From: Chloropicon primus
Taxonomy: Eukaryota; Chlorophyta; Chloropicophyceae; Chloropicales; Chloropicaceae
Assembly (NCBI GenBank): GCA_023205875.1
Contig: CP060762.1
Span: 703,278 to 767,277 of the forward strand
Length of the DNA stretch: 64,000 nt
Direction: 5' to 3'
Shown here: one piece after another, positions 49,491 to 57,930 of the stretch
Numbering within the stretch: the first letter of the stretch is position 1
Layout of the letters: each line of letters opens with the position of its first letter
Notes under the pieces: generated by a model
Seen by the model: only the letters and a program-made list of their open reading frames with translations
Told to the model about the DNA's origin: nothing
Database searches by the model: none
Translations under genes and position numbers: made by a program

Positions 49491-50493
49491 TCATACACTT
49501 GTTTTGCTTGCCAAGCTCTTTGGCATGGCCATTCCCATGGACACGACGACCTCGAGTCCTTCTCCGACGGTCAAGTTGGTGTGGATGACGTCCTCCTTGG
49601 ACAGCATGTAGATGTCCCCAACGTACATGTGGTTCGTGGGCACGTACACGATGACGAGCTCCCCCTGTTCCTCCAGAAAGCAGTGGCCCGTCACAAAGGC
49701 AAGGGCGTACTCGCCGTGCCTCGGGTGCTTGATCAGCACGCACTCCTTGAAGGCGGCGTTTTCGGTCTTGGGGTCTATGGCCTGTCCGATCTGCTTCGCC
49801 GCCGAGTAAATCTGGGTCACGAACGGCACCTTGGCGAAGATGTTTTCGCTCAGCTGGATGAAGAAACCCCCGACCCAAGACTGCGCCAGCATACCTGAGG
49901 GAGGAAAGGGAAAGCGTGCGGAGCCACTCGTGTCAGCAATCGTCTGTCGAGGGGAGATAATCGCGCGGCTGGTCTGCCATTGGTTTGCTTCACCCACCCG
50001 ACATAAATATCACAGCCATCGCGGTGAGAAAGCCAAGCCCTGTGGAGAGACACGAAAAACGAGGCAGTGTCAGCGAAGGGGCGCAGGGCGGTGGCCGAGA
50101 GGCGCAAGGGACCCTGCGATAACGATGCCTACCAGGAAGATAAAAGCCTATGACGTCTTTGAACATGGGCGAGAATATCCCGTCAACCTTCTCTACAATC
50201 CAGCTCGTGACCGCGAGGGTGATGAAGACGGGAAGCAGGATCGCGCACCCACTCATGAACGTCTTCGACACCCAGCTCGTCGTCACGGTGGTGATGGTGG
50301 CCTCCACTGCCCGCATCGACGGCGAGGCAAGCAGCAAATCCTCCTCCTCCGCGGCTTGGTCCGGCACGACCGAGGACACGAACGACCCCGCGCCGAGGAA
50401 TGTCCTCGTGGATGTGGGCAGTCCGTCCTCCTCTCCATCCGGGTGGCCGTACCTCAGGTCGTCGTTCTTCTTCGCCATCCCATTCCCTTTCAT
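49491..50493 (-). CDS. DUF502 / LIKE-COV membrane protein
   Basis: Exons 50493-50133, 50039-49998 (only 42 bp) and 49894-49491, about 268 residues; phase 1 at both joins. The N terminus is acidic and soluble. Two membrane helices (SGCAILLPVFITLAVTSWIV; LGFLTAMAVIFMSG) match DUF502. They are followed by SWVGGFFIQLSENIFAKVPF, VTQIYSAAKQIGQAI, AFKECVLIKHPRHGEYALAF and NHMYVGDIYMLSKEDV, the conserved core. Plant members (COV1, LCV) sit in the Golgi/TGN and affect trafficking and vascular pattern; bacterial members are uncharacterised. The ~100-residue N-terminal extension is unusual next to short bacterial forms. The micro-exon encodes the second helix. Confidence 0.85.
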
Positions 50494-51284
50494 GTCGTCG
50501 TCCTTGTTGTTGTTATTGTTGTTAATGCCTGTGATGGAATAGGTGTGGTCGTGTAATGTAATGGTAATGGCTCGTTGTTGTTGTTGTTGTTTTGTATGTG
50601 TTTGTGTTCTCCTTGTCTCGTTGTTGTGTCGTGTCGTGTCGTGTCGTGTTGTGTTGTGTTGTGTCCCCTTCCTGGTTCCTGGTTCCTCCTCGGTCGTGTG
50701 TGTGTCTCGTGTGTGTCCTCAACGCTCTCTCGGCCGTTTCCTCCTCCTCCTCCTCCTCCGTTGGGAGACGTTCCAGAACCCAGGAGCCGAGGGCATCAGA
50801 GGCCCGGAGGCCCGGAGAAGGGGCGTTCGCCCTCCTCCCCCTGGCCGTGGCCTACGGACGAGTACGATTGGGAGCCCCCCCCCCGGCCCCAAGGACGAGT
50901 GGAAAGAGCCCCCCTCTTCCTTGTTGTCTCCTGGTCTTGTCTCCTCTTGGGGGGGGGGTTGTGTCTTGGGTTCGTATAAGGTATTCTTGGCCTCGCCCCA
51001 GGGGGAGCCACCACGCCAAGACGGCTCCAACGAAGAGAACAAGAGCAAGAGCAAGAGGAAGAGGAAGAGGAAGAGGAACGACAGAGAGGGGGCGGAGGAC
51101 GCGGTACGATTGGATCTTCCACACCCCGCACCACCACAACCACCACAACCACCACAAGGAGGACGAACAGGAACACCCTTGAGACCGGGAACACGAGACA
51201 CGGAGAACACAACAACAAGGGACGGAAAGGACCTGACCTGACTGAACCAGGGAGACACGGCGCCGGACTGCACGACGAGACAAG
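50494..51284. other. Divergent intergenic region with GTGTC and GAAGAG repeats
   Basis: Contains TTG runs (50504-50522, 50575-50591), a GTGTC pentamer array grading into GTGTT (50626-50664), poly-C and poly-G runs (50876-50884, 50949-50958), GAAGAG/AAGAGC tracts (51028-51075) and a CACCACAAC run (51128-51160). Frames on both strands reflect these repeats only. Confidence 0.6.
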
Positions 51285-52472
51285 ATGACCTTGGACACCT
51301 ACAAGAGTCCACACTCCGCGTCGCCAGCGCCGGAAGGAGAGAGGCACAAGAGGGCAAAGGAAATTGCCACCGAGGTGAGACAACGAACGAACGAACGGGG
51401 CGCGCTCCTTGGACTCCGGATCGATTACCTCTAACACGAACACTCTTGGTTTTGCTTCACAGGAACACCCTTTCAGGATTTACATGGGATATGACAGCCA
51501 CGAGGACATCACGTTTGAGGTGGCCAAGCACTCCATCGAGTCAAGGTCCTCCGTGCCTGTGGACATCTTCCCTCTCAAGCGCAAAGAACTTCAGGTAAGG
51601 GCTCCGGGAGGATCGTGGGGGAGCGAGGAAGGAGGGTTGCTGACAGCATTTTGCTCGTAATGTTTTTCCACGCAGCACCGAGGGATCTACAGGAGGGACC
51701 AAGACCCAAAGCAGACCACCGAGTTCACTTACTGCAGATTCTTCGTGCCATACCTGAGCAACTACAAAGGTGAGTGGGAAGCAAAGCAAAGGAAAGCGTG
51801 TTCTCCTCTGACTTGACCTGGTGTTCTGACCCCTTGTTACGCGCGTCGTCGTGCGTGTGTGTGTTCATCCAAGGTTGGGCGATGTTTGTGGACGATGACT
51901 TCCTTTGGCTCGGAGATATTGCCGACCTGCTAGACTACTGTGACGACAAGTACGCCATCATTTGTGTGAAGCACGACTACAAACCAAGCGTGACGACCAA
52001 GCTGGCCGGGAGAGAGCAGAGCATCTACCCAAGGAAGAACTGGAGCAGCATGGTCTTGTGGAACTGCTCCCACCCAGCTAACCAGAACGTCAGCCTGAGC
52101 ATGATCAACAAGGAGGGCGGGGCTTTCTTGCATAGGTTCACCTGGATCGAAGACGATTCTCTCATCGGTGAGGTTCCTTACCACTGGAACTTCTTGGTGG
52201 ACTGGTACACCCCGTACACCGAGGAGGAGATCGAGAAGAAGGGAGGCAAGCCTGGCGCGATCCACTACACGGAGGGAGGCCCATGGTTCCCCGATTACCG
52301 CGATACCGACTATAGCAAGGAGTGGTTTGAGGAGCTCAAGGCCTACGAAGCTACGCTGAGCAAGCCAAGGCTGCTTTGCCCCTACGAGAGGTTCTCCGAG
52401 AAGGGCGTGGCCCCTCTGGAAGGGTACGCCAACTCTGGCGATTTGTGGGATTGGGAGCAGGATGAGGGCTGA
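51285..52472 (+). CDS. Bacterial-like glycosyltransferase (GT8-like fold)
   Basis: Exons 51285-51374, 51463-51594, 51676-51769 and 51874-52472, about 304 residues, the most intron-rich gene here. The core reads FRIYMGYDSHEDITFEVAKH, SIESRSSVPVDIFPL, TEFTYCRFFVPYLSNYKGWA and MFVDDDFLWLGDIADLL, in which DDD is the expected metal-nucleotide-sugar site (DxD). HDYKPSVTTKLAGREQSIYP, RKNWSSMVLWNCSHP and AIHYTEGGPWFPDY follow. This arrangement matches a family of glycosyltransferases common in bacteria and cyanobacteria. There is no N-terminal membrane anchor or clear signal peptide, so it is probably not a standard Golgi type II enzyme. The acceptor is unknown. Confidence 0.82.
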
Positions 52473-53172
52473 ACGAGTCCATGCGCGGAACCGGGCGGGG
52501 ATTTTGTCAGTCCAGTTCTAGTGGATTCTCCCCCTGCGGTTTCTTCCTCCCCAACCTTCCTTTTGCGCTCCTCGCAGGATGTGGAGGTGTGGATGCCGAC
52601 CCCTCGGGGTTACCTAAACCATCCTACTACAAATAAGTTATTTTCAATGGTTTTGTGTGTTTGTCCGTCGTCCTCGTCCTCCTGCATGTGTTGGTCATTG
52701 CCCTCCTTGTCTTGGTCCCTCCTTGTCTTGGCTTTGTCCTGCCTCCTTGTCTTGTCTTGTCTTGTCCTCCTCCCTCGTCAGTCAACCCGTGTGTCGTATT
52801 TCATTAATCCTTTCCCAAGAAAAGAACCAAGAAAAGAACCAAAGGGAAGGAAAGGAAAGCCCCTTTCCCTTTCCTCGAGAGGGGAGAGGAGGGGAGGGGA
52901 GGGGATCCCAACCATTCCATTCCATCATCACCAGGCAGGCGGACCCAACACCGGGGGACCCAACACAACACAACACAACACAACAAGACCACCTCGATCC
53001 CTGTGTTGCTTGGGTTTCATTAAGGCTGAAACCGGTTGGTGCGAGGGGACGAACGCGAACGCCGCGGAGGAACTCCATTGAGACCTTGGACTCCATTGAG
53101 AGCCAACACAGAAGAGGGACGGTCAAAGGTGGTGGTTCGCTGTTGCAGTGGACGTGGCTCAAGACAGGCAAG
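52473..53172. other. Intergenic region
   Basis: 3' flank of the glycosyltransferase gene and upstream flank of the EF-hand gene. It contains TTGTC-type pentamers (52741-52770), GGGGA repeats (52879-52904) and (CAACA)n (52961-52986). No separate gene supported; an upstream exon of the EF-hand gene cannot be excluded. Confidence 0.5.
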
Positions 53173-54960
53173 ATGCTCGCCCCGAGGAACAGGAGGAGGC
53201 TGACGGGTCGAACGAACTTGAAGCAGATGGAGGAGCAGGAGACCAAGGCGAGCTTGGAAAGGAAGAGGCAGGCCAAGCAGAGGGAAAAGGAAAGGAGGAA
53301 GGGGTCCAGGCCCCGGGACAGCGACGAGGAGGTCGTGGATAAGCTGGTGGGGGATTTGAAGGAGCGCTTCTATGAGAGGGGAAGCCTCGCGAAGTCCTTT
53401 TTGCAGCTGGACAAGGACTACAGCGGCTCGATTAGCGTGGACGAGTTCAGCACGTTTTTCAAGAACCTCGGTCACTCTTTGACCTCCGCCCAGTTGGAGC
53501 TCCTCCTGGCCAAGACGGACAGCGACAACAACAAAGCGGTCGACCTTGAGGAGTTCTGCTCCAATTTCGACGTACTGACGGACTCCCTGAAGCAAGACCA
53601 AGGCTTCAGCAACGTGAACACTGCGATTGGGGAGCTGGAGGCCCACCACGAGAGGGAGGACAAGGACAGCCAGGAGGCGGACAAGCTGAGCGACAAGGAG
53701 AATGGGGACGATCTGAACTCTTCCGAGGGCCTCGCTTCCACGAGCCACGACCACTCTGCTGAGCACGACGATGTCACCGTGCGCGTGCACTCCATCATCT
53801 CGCAGCTCAAGCGCAAGGTGGCCCAGAAGGGCAGCATGAGGACCGTCTTCAGGGAGTACGACGCCAACCACGATGGTTCCATCTCCAGGGACGAGTTCAG
53901 AGACGCTCTGAACAACCTCAACCTCCGGGTAACGGACAAGGAGCTCGACGCTTTGCTTGGAATGGTCGATTCGCACCACGAGGACCACTCTGAGATTATG
54001 TACGACGACTTTTGTGCCAAGTTCGGCGATGAGCAGCAGGGCGGCGGGATGGACTTGGGCGTTCACTCGCTTCCTGACTTTACTTCGGCCAAGCACAAGG
54101 CCGCTAGGCTGACCCCCAAGCTCACCGAGCTGGCTCACAAGCTTCAAAGCGGTTCTGGCCTGGTGTGCTACCACAAGGTCCTCAAGGCCTTCCGGGACTT
54201 CGACACCGATGGCGCGGGAATGATCTCCAGGGACGACTTTCGGTTCGCTGTCGACCGCGTGAGCCGCCTCGGGGCGACTACGGGGGCGTCCTCCTCGGTA
54301 GCCGGCTGGGAGCACGAGGTGGACACCAAGGGCGGAGGGTACGTGGACTACGTGGCGTTCGTGGAGAGGCTGAGGCAGGCCGGAGTCAGCAAGCCTGCAG
54401 ACTTTTTCTGGGGGGCCACGCGGCAGCCTGGTGGTGGTGGGAGAGATCCCAGGCAGAAGACGAGCAGCAGCAACCAGGAGAGCTTTGACTCGACTGGGTC
54501 GGCCGGCAGCACCAGCCCGGCCTGGGTCCAGAGCCCGATGCAGAGGCCCACCCGCTTCGAAAAATCGATGAAGCTGAGGTACAAGAACACGTCGTACATC
54601 ACTTGCCCGCAGGAGGGGAGCCCGAGCTTTGTCTCGAGCGAGGAGAGGTTCCGCACCACCAGGCAGAGCGGCCTCGTGCGCGTCAGCGGAAGCGCGCACC
54701 AGGGCAGCGGCAAGCAGATCCCCGAGGCCAAGGCCGAGAGGATCCGGAACAACCAGAGGAGGATAGAGCTCACTCTCAAGGAGGAGGCCACGAGGAAAGC
54801 CCAGCAGGAGGCCGCCCGAATCGACTCTCTCTTCCACCAGAGGCAGAACTACCTGGACAGGGTCAACCAGGCCAGCAGCATCGGCCAGCCCAAGGGCGTG
54901 AGAAATGGAACGCAAGTGGGAGTGTCCCAGACAAACATACTCACGGGCCTCACCGAGTAG
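53173..54960 (+). CDS. Multi-EF-hand calcium-binding protein
   Basis: Single exon, 595 residues from ATG 53173. A basic coiled N terminus leads to EF-hand pairs. Loop 1 DKDYSGSISVDE and loop 3 DANHDGSISRDE have all calcium-coordinating positions. Loop 2 (DSDNNKAVDLEE) and loop 4 (DTDGAGMISRDD) are near-canonical. An acidic linker (HHEREDKDSQEADKLSDKE) separates the pairs. A further half-hand (TKGGGYVDYVAFVE) lies near residue 390. The C-terminal third is basic, Ser/Gln-rich and ends in a coiled coil (RIRNNQRRIELTLKEEATRK). Such long EF-hand proteins are common in axonemes and the cytoskeleton of protists, but nothing here proves that location. TGTAA motifs lie 50-75 bp after the stop. Confidence 0.82.
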   Translation: MLAPRNRRRLTGRTNLKQMEEQETKASLERKRQAKQREKERRKGSRPRDSDEEVVDKLVGDLKERFYERGSLAKSFLQLDKDYSGSISVDEFSTFFKNLGHSLTSAQLELLLAKTDSDNNKAVDLEEFCSNFDVLTDSLKQDQGFSNVNTAIGELEAHHEREDKDSQEADKLSDKENGDDLNSSEGLASTSHDHSAEHDDVTVRVHSIISQLKRKVAQKGSMRTVFREYDANHDGSISRDEFRDALNNLNLRVTDKELDALLGMVDSHHEDHSEIMYDDFCAKFGDEQQGGGMDLGVHSLPDFTSAKHKAARLTPKLTELAHKLQSGSGLVCYHKVLKAFRDFDTDGAGMISRDDFRFAVDRVSRLGATTGASSSVAGWEHEVDTKGGGYVDYVAFVERLRQAGVSKPADFFWGATRQPGGGGRDPRQKTSSSNQESFDSTGSAGSTSPAWVQSPMQRPTRFEKSMKLRYKNTSYITCPQEGSPSFVSSEERFRTTRQSGLVRVSGSAHQGSGKQIPEAKAERIRNNQRRIELTLKEEATRKAQQEAARIDSLFHQRQNYLDRVNQASSIGQPKGVRNGTQVGVSQTNILTGLTE

Positions 54961-55473
54961 GGAGGGAGGGAGGAGGAAGGACACTCCTCGGTGGGTTACA
55001 CGCACACAAGGGATAGTTGTAACTAGGAATGTAACCGTCTTGAAATCGAAACTCGCTCGCGATTGCTCCGTCTGAGGCCTTCAGTCGTCTTCAGTTGTCT
55101 TCTTCTTCCTCGCTCCTCGGTGTGGGTTGGCCACAAAAAAAAAAGAAAAAAAGCGACGAAAAGAAACACTTGGTATCACAAGACGAGCGAAAACCACTCA
55201 AGGCCACATTAAATAAAGATGGAAAGGTGGTCTTGCACTTGCCGGACGGGCAGAGAAGGCAGCCGTATTCCAAGGCTCCCCTCCCCAACCCTTCCAGCGC
55301 TCCACCCCCTCTCCTGGTCTCCCCAGAGCCTCGAGCTCTCGTTCCCGCTCCGTCCCGGTCCCCGCACCTCTTCCCATCCTCCTCGGCCTCGTGGCACACA
55401 TACCCTGCGCCCCTCCACCTCTCGAGATCGTCCGAAGCCCATGTCTGGCCTCAGGCGTTCCCTTGGGTGCTGC
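54961..55473. other. Convergent 3' region
   Basis: Contains GTTGTAACTAGGAATGTAAC (55016-55035), a double TGTAA signal for the EF-hand gene, and a poly-A/AAG tract (55133-55153). The rest is CT-rich flank of RPP1. No gene supported. Confidence 0.55.
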
Positions 55474-55794
55474 TTAGTCGAAGAGAGAGAATCCCATGTC
55501 GTCATCCGACTCCTCCTCCTCGGACTCCTCCTTCTTCTCCTCGGCGTCACCTCCAGCGGCGGCCCCTCCCGCGGCTCCTCCCGCAGCTGGGGCTCCACCT
55601 CCCGCACCGACGTTGGTGATGAGTTCCTCGATGTCCTTCTTCTCCAACAACTTGGCGAAGAGTCCTGGCCAGTACGTCTCGAGTGTGACCCCAGCAGCCT
55701 TGCAGAGGGCGTCAATCTTATCGGCGGTGATGGCGATCCCGTCGTCGTGCAAGATAAGAGCAGCGTATGTGCAAGCGAGTTCCTGGTTGGACAT
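55474..55794 (-). CDS. RPP1: 60S acidic ribosomal protein P1
   Basis: Single exon, 106 residues, the usual P1 length. It starts [20 protein letters not shown] then [19 protein letters not shown] and [17 protein letters not shown], the helical dimerisation domain. A Gly/Ala hinge ([15 protein letters not shown]) and the conserved C terminus [12 protein letters not shown] follow. P1/P2 form the lateral stalk of the large subunit and recruit elongation factors to the GTPase centre. It is divergent from the plastid RRF gene. Confidence 0.97.
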   Translation of the reverse strand: MSNQELACTYAALILHDDGIAITADKIDALCKAAGVTLETYWPGLFAKLLEKKDIEELITNVGAGGGAPAAGGAAGGAAAGGDAEEKKEESEEEESDDDMGFSLFD

Positions 55795-56132
55795 CTTGAA
55801 AGCTGTACTGTACGTCTAGGTACTTGTTGTACTTTTTTTTTAAGCTCAAAGGGGTTTGTTGTTCCTTGGTCGAGCGCTAACAAAGCTTGTCTGAACCTCT
55901 GGCTTCTCTTCTCTTCTTCTCTTTGGGTTTTTTTTGGGGGGGGTTGGCGGCGGAATGTTGGTACATTTCCGTATGGGAATATTGGGAACATTTCTGGCGG
56001 GAGAGGGAGAACGAAGAACAAAGAAACACGAGAACGAGGAAGGCGGCCTTGTGGATAGGATAGGACGAGGGGACGGAGAGGGGGAACACGGAAGACGGGA
56101 GATAGGAGATAGGACACAGGATCAGGATCAGG
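55795..56132. other. Divergent promoter region, RPP1 and RRF
   Basis: Holds a poly-T/AAGCTC stretch (55835-55848), a poly-G/T tract (55926-55944) and GATAGGA repeats (56056-56122). No gene supported. Confidence 0.5.
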
Positions 56133-56966
56133 ATGGCGATCACATACAACGGTAGACACTGTTACACTGGAATACACCATACCCAGACAACAACTGCCCC
56201 AGCAACAACTGCACCAGCAACAACTGCGACGGCAACATGGAGGAGGAGGACCAAGAGGACGGTTGGAGTGTCCTGCCTCGCCTGGGGGACGGTGAGGGGA
56301 AGGAAAAACAACAACAAAAAGAACAACAACATAAAAGGGGGGACAAACTGGGGAGGGGTTGTCGGGGCGGCGGGACCTAGGGACTTTGTCGTGTTCGCGG
56401 TGGAGGTGGAGGCCCTGGACGAGCTGGAGATGGAGACCATGGAGAGAATGGAAAAAGCGACAGAGAAGCTCGGGGAGAACTTGCAGACGATAAGGACGGG
56501 GAGGGCCACGCCCGCACTGCTGGAGGGGGTCATGGTGGACTACTACGGAGCCCCGACGCCAATAAAGTCTTTGGCGAGCATCACCGTGCAGGACGGCGCC
56601 AACATCGTCGTCCAGCCCTTCGACAAGAGCTGCTTGGGGGACGTGGAGAAGGCCGTGAGGGACTCCGACCTCGGGCTGAGCCCCACCAACGACGGGAGCA
56701 TCGTGAGGATCAACGTGCCTCAGCTGACCGAGGAGAGGAGGAAGGAGATGGTCAAGGTGGTGAGCAAGTTCGGGGAGGAGAGCAAGGTGGCTATCAGGAA
56801 CATCAGGAGGGACTGCAAGAAGACCATCGACAAGTACCAGAAGGACGGCCTGTCCGAGGACCTCTGCAAGGACAAGGAGCAGGACATCCAGACCCTCACG
56901 GACGATTTCGTCAAGAAGATCGACGAGGCCGTCAAGGCCAAGGAGAAGGAGATCACCAAGGTGTGA
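56133..56966 (+). CDS. RRF: Plastid (or mitochondrial) ribosome recycling factor
   Basis: Single exon, 277 residues, of which the last ~185 are the RRF fold. The leader is rich in Thr, Ala, Arg and Asn and ends near FVVFAVEVEAL, as in a transit peptide; its Thr/Ala part comes from a CAACTGC-type repeat (56187-56236). Core motifs: NLQTIRTGRATPALLEGVMV, DYYGAPTPIKSLASITV, IVRINVPQLTEERRKEMVKV, SKFGEESKVAIRNIRRDC and QTLTDDFVKKIDEAVKAKEK. RRF splits post-termination ribosomes with EF-G in the organelle. The long leader and plastid gene company favour the chloroplast. Confidence 0.93.
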   Translation: MAITYNGRHCYTGIHHTQTTTAPATTAPATTATATWRRRTKRTVGVSCLAWGTVRGRKNNNKKNNNIKGGTNWGGVVGAAGPRDFVVFAVEVEALDELEMETMERMEKATEKLGENLQTIRTGRATPALLEGVMVDYYGAPTPIKSLASITVQDGANIVVQPFDKSCLGDVEKAVRDSDLGLSPTNDGSIVRINVPQLTEERRKEMVKVVSKFGEESKVAIRNIRRDCKKTIDKYQKDGLSEDLCKDKEQDIQTLTDDFVKKIDEAVKAKEKEITKV

Positions 56967-57930
56967 GGAGTCTCGCGCGCGCGCCGCGTCGGAAGAAAGG
57001 TGAGTGGGCTCTTGTCGACCATCTCTCCCTCTATCTCCCTCTCTCTCTCTCTCGCTCTGGGGACGAGTCGGCGAGGGGCACCGCGGCCCAAGCTTGAGTT
57101 CGATGATTAAAAGTTTGACAGAGGTATCGTCCTTTGATCGGGGCGATTTGGAAACGGAAGGGAATGATGCTCGGTCAAACGAATGAAAAGCGACCTTCCT
57201 CCCTTCATCTCCACACCTGTTCGTCTTCCCCACGCTCACGTTTTCGGTCGCCAGTTCCCGGTTTCCGCCAGTGATTTTGTATTATGAGAGCTGAGGACTC
57301 AAGCGTTTGCGAGCCGGATTGCCCCCGCCCCGCCCCGCCCAGGCAGAGCGCGTCTTTTCGTCGCCGAAGCCTTCTTCGGCCTGGTGTTCTGACCTTCGCC
57401 TTTTCATTCTCTTGCAGCAGAGAGCAAGTGTGATTAGAATGCCGATGACTTTGACTTTGAATGTAGCCTTACGCTTTTCCTTTATGCACTTCTGCTTCTC
57501 GGTGTCCTCCTTTCCTTTGCGGCCTCGATCTCGATCTCTCTCCACTAGAGACCCGGCCCAGCCTCTAGCTAGATCTCTTCCTCTTCCTCCATCTCCATTT
57601 CCCTCCCTCCAGTCCAGTCCAGTCCAGTGCGATTGAGGACGAGGTCGTCATTCCCTCCTCCTCTTCCTCTTCCTCGAGGGCCTTCTCGTGAGAGATCTGC
57701 AGAGGCAGAGGCGGCGTCCTGCAGAAAGGCGAAGGAGAAGGCGGGAGAGAGGAAGAGGAAGAGGAAGAGGCGCCGGCGTTACGTACGCGCGGCACGAGAG
57801 GGCAGGACACGGGCGAGACAAGGGAGTGTGTTCGTGCGGTCGTGTGTTCGTGCGGTCGTGTGTTCGTGCGGTCGTGTGTTCGTGCGGTCGTGTGTTCGTG
57901 TGTTCGTGTGTTCCTCACACTTGCTTGCAA
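56967..57930. other. Long intergenic region with a small hairpin and a 16-bp repeat
   Basis: Contains a CT run (57040-57058), a perfect 7-bp stem hairpin GCCGAAGCCTTCTTCGGC (57364-57381), and a tandem 16-bp GTGTTCGTGCGGTCGT repeat (about 57829-57910) ending close to the ABCF3 start. Open frames of about 90-110 codons lie on both strands but show no family features. Confidence 0.55.
57829..57910. repeat. Tandem 16-bp repeat in 5' leader of ABCF3 gene
   Basis: About five units of GTGTTCGTGCGGTCGT; the last units shorten to GTGTTCGT. The array stops some 20 bp before the start codon at 57931, so it probably lies in the 5' UTR. Confidence 0.85.

Noticed and set aside
53020-55005. Long antisense open frame over the EF-hand gene
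   Set aside because: No family features; it is explained by codon bias of the sense gene.
55209-57239. A 676-codon open frame spanning RPP1 and RRF
   Set aside because: It crosses two convincing genes and a promoter and has repetitive composition.
57364-57381. Hairpin resembling a histone or terminator stem-loop
   Set aside because: Only a 7-bp stem and no adjacent histone gene; no evidence of function.
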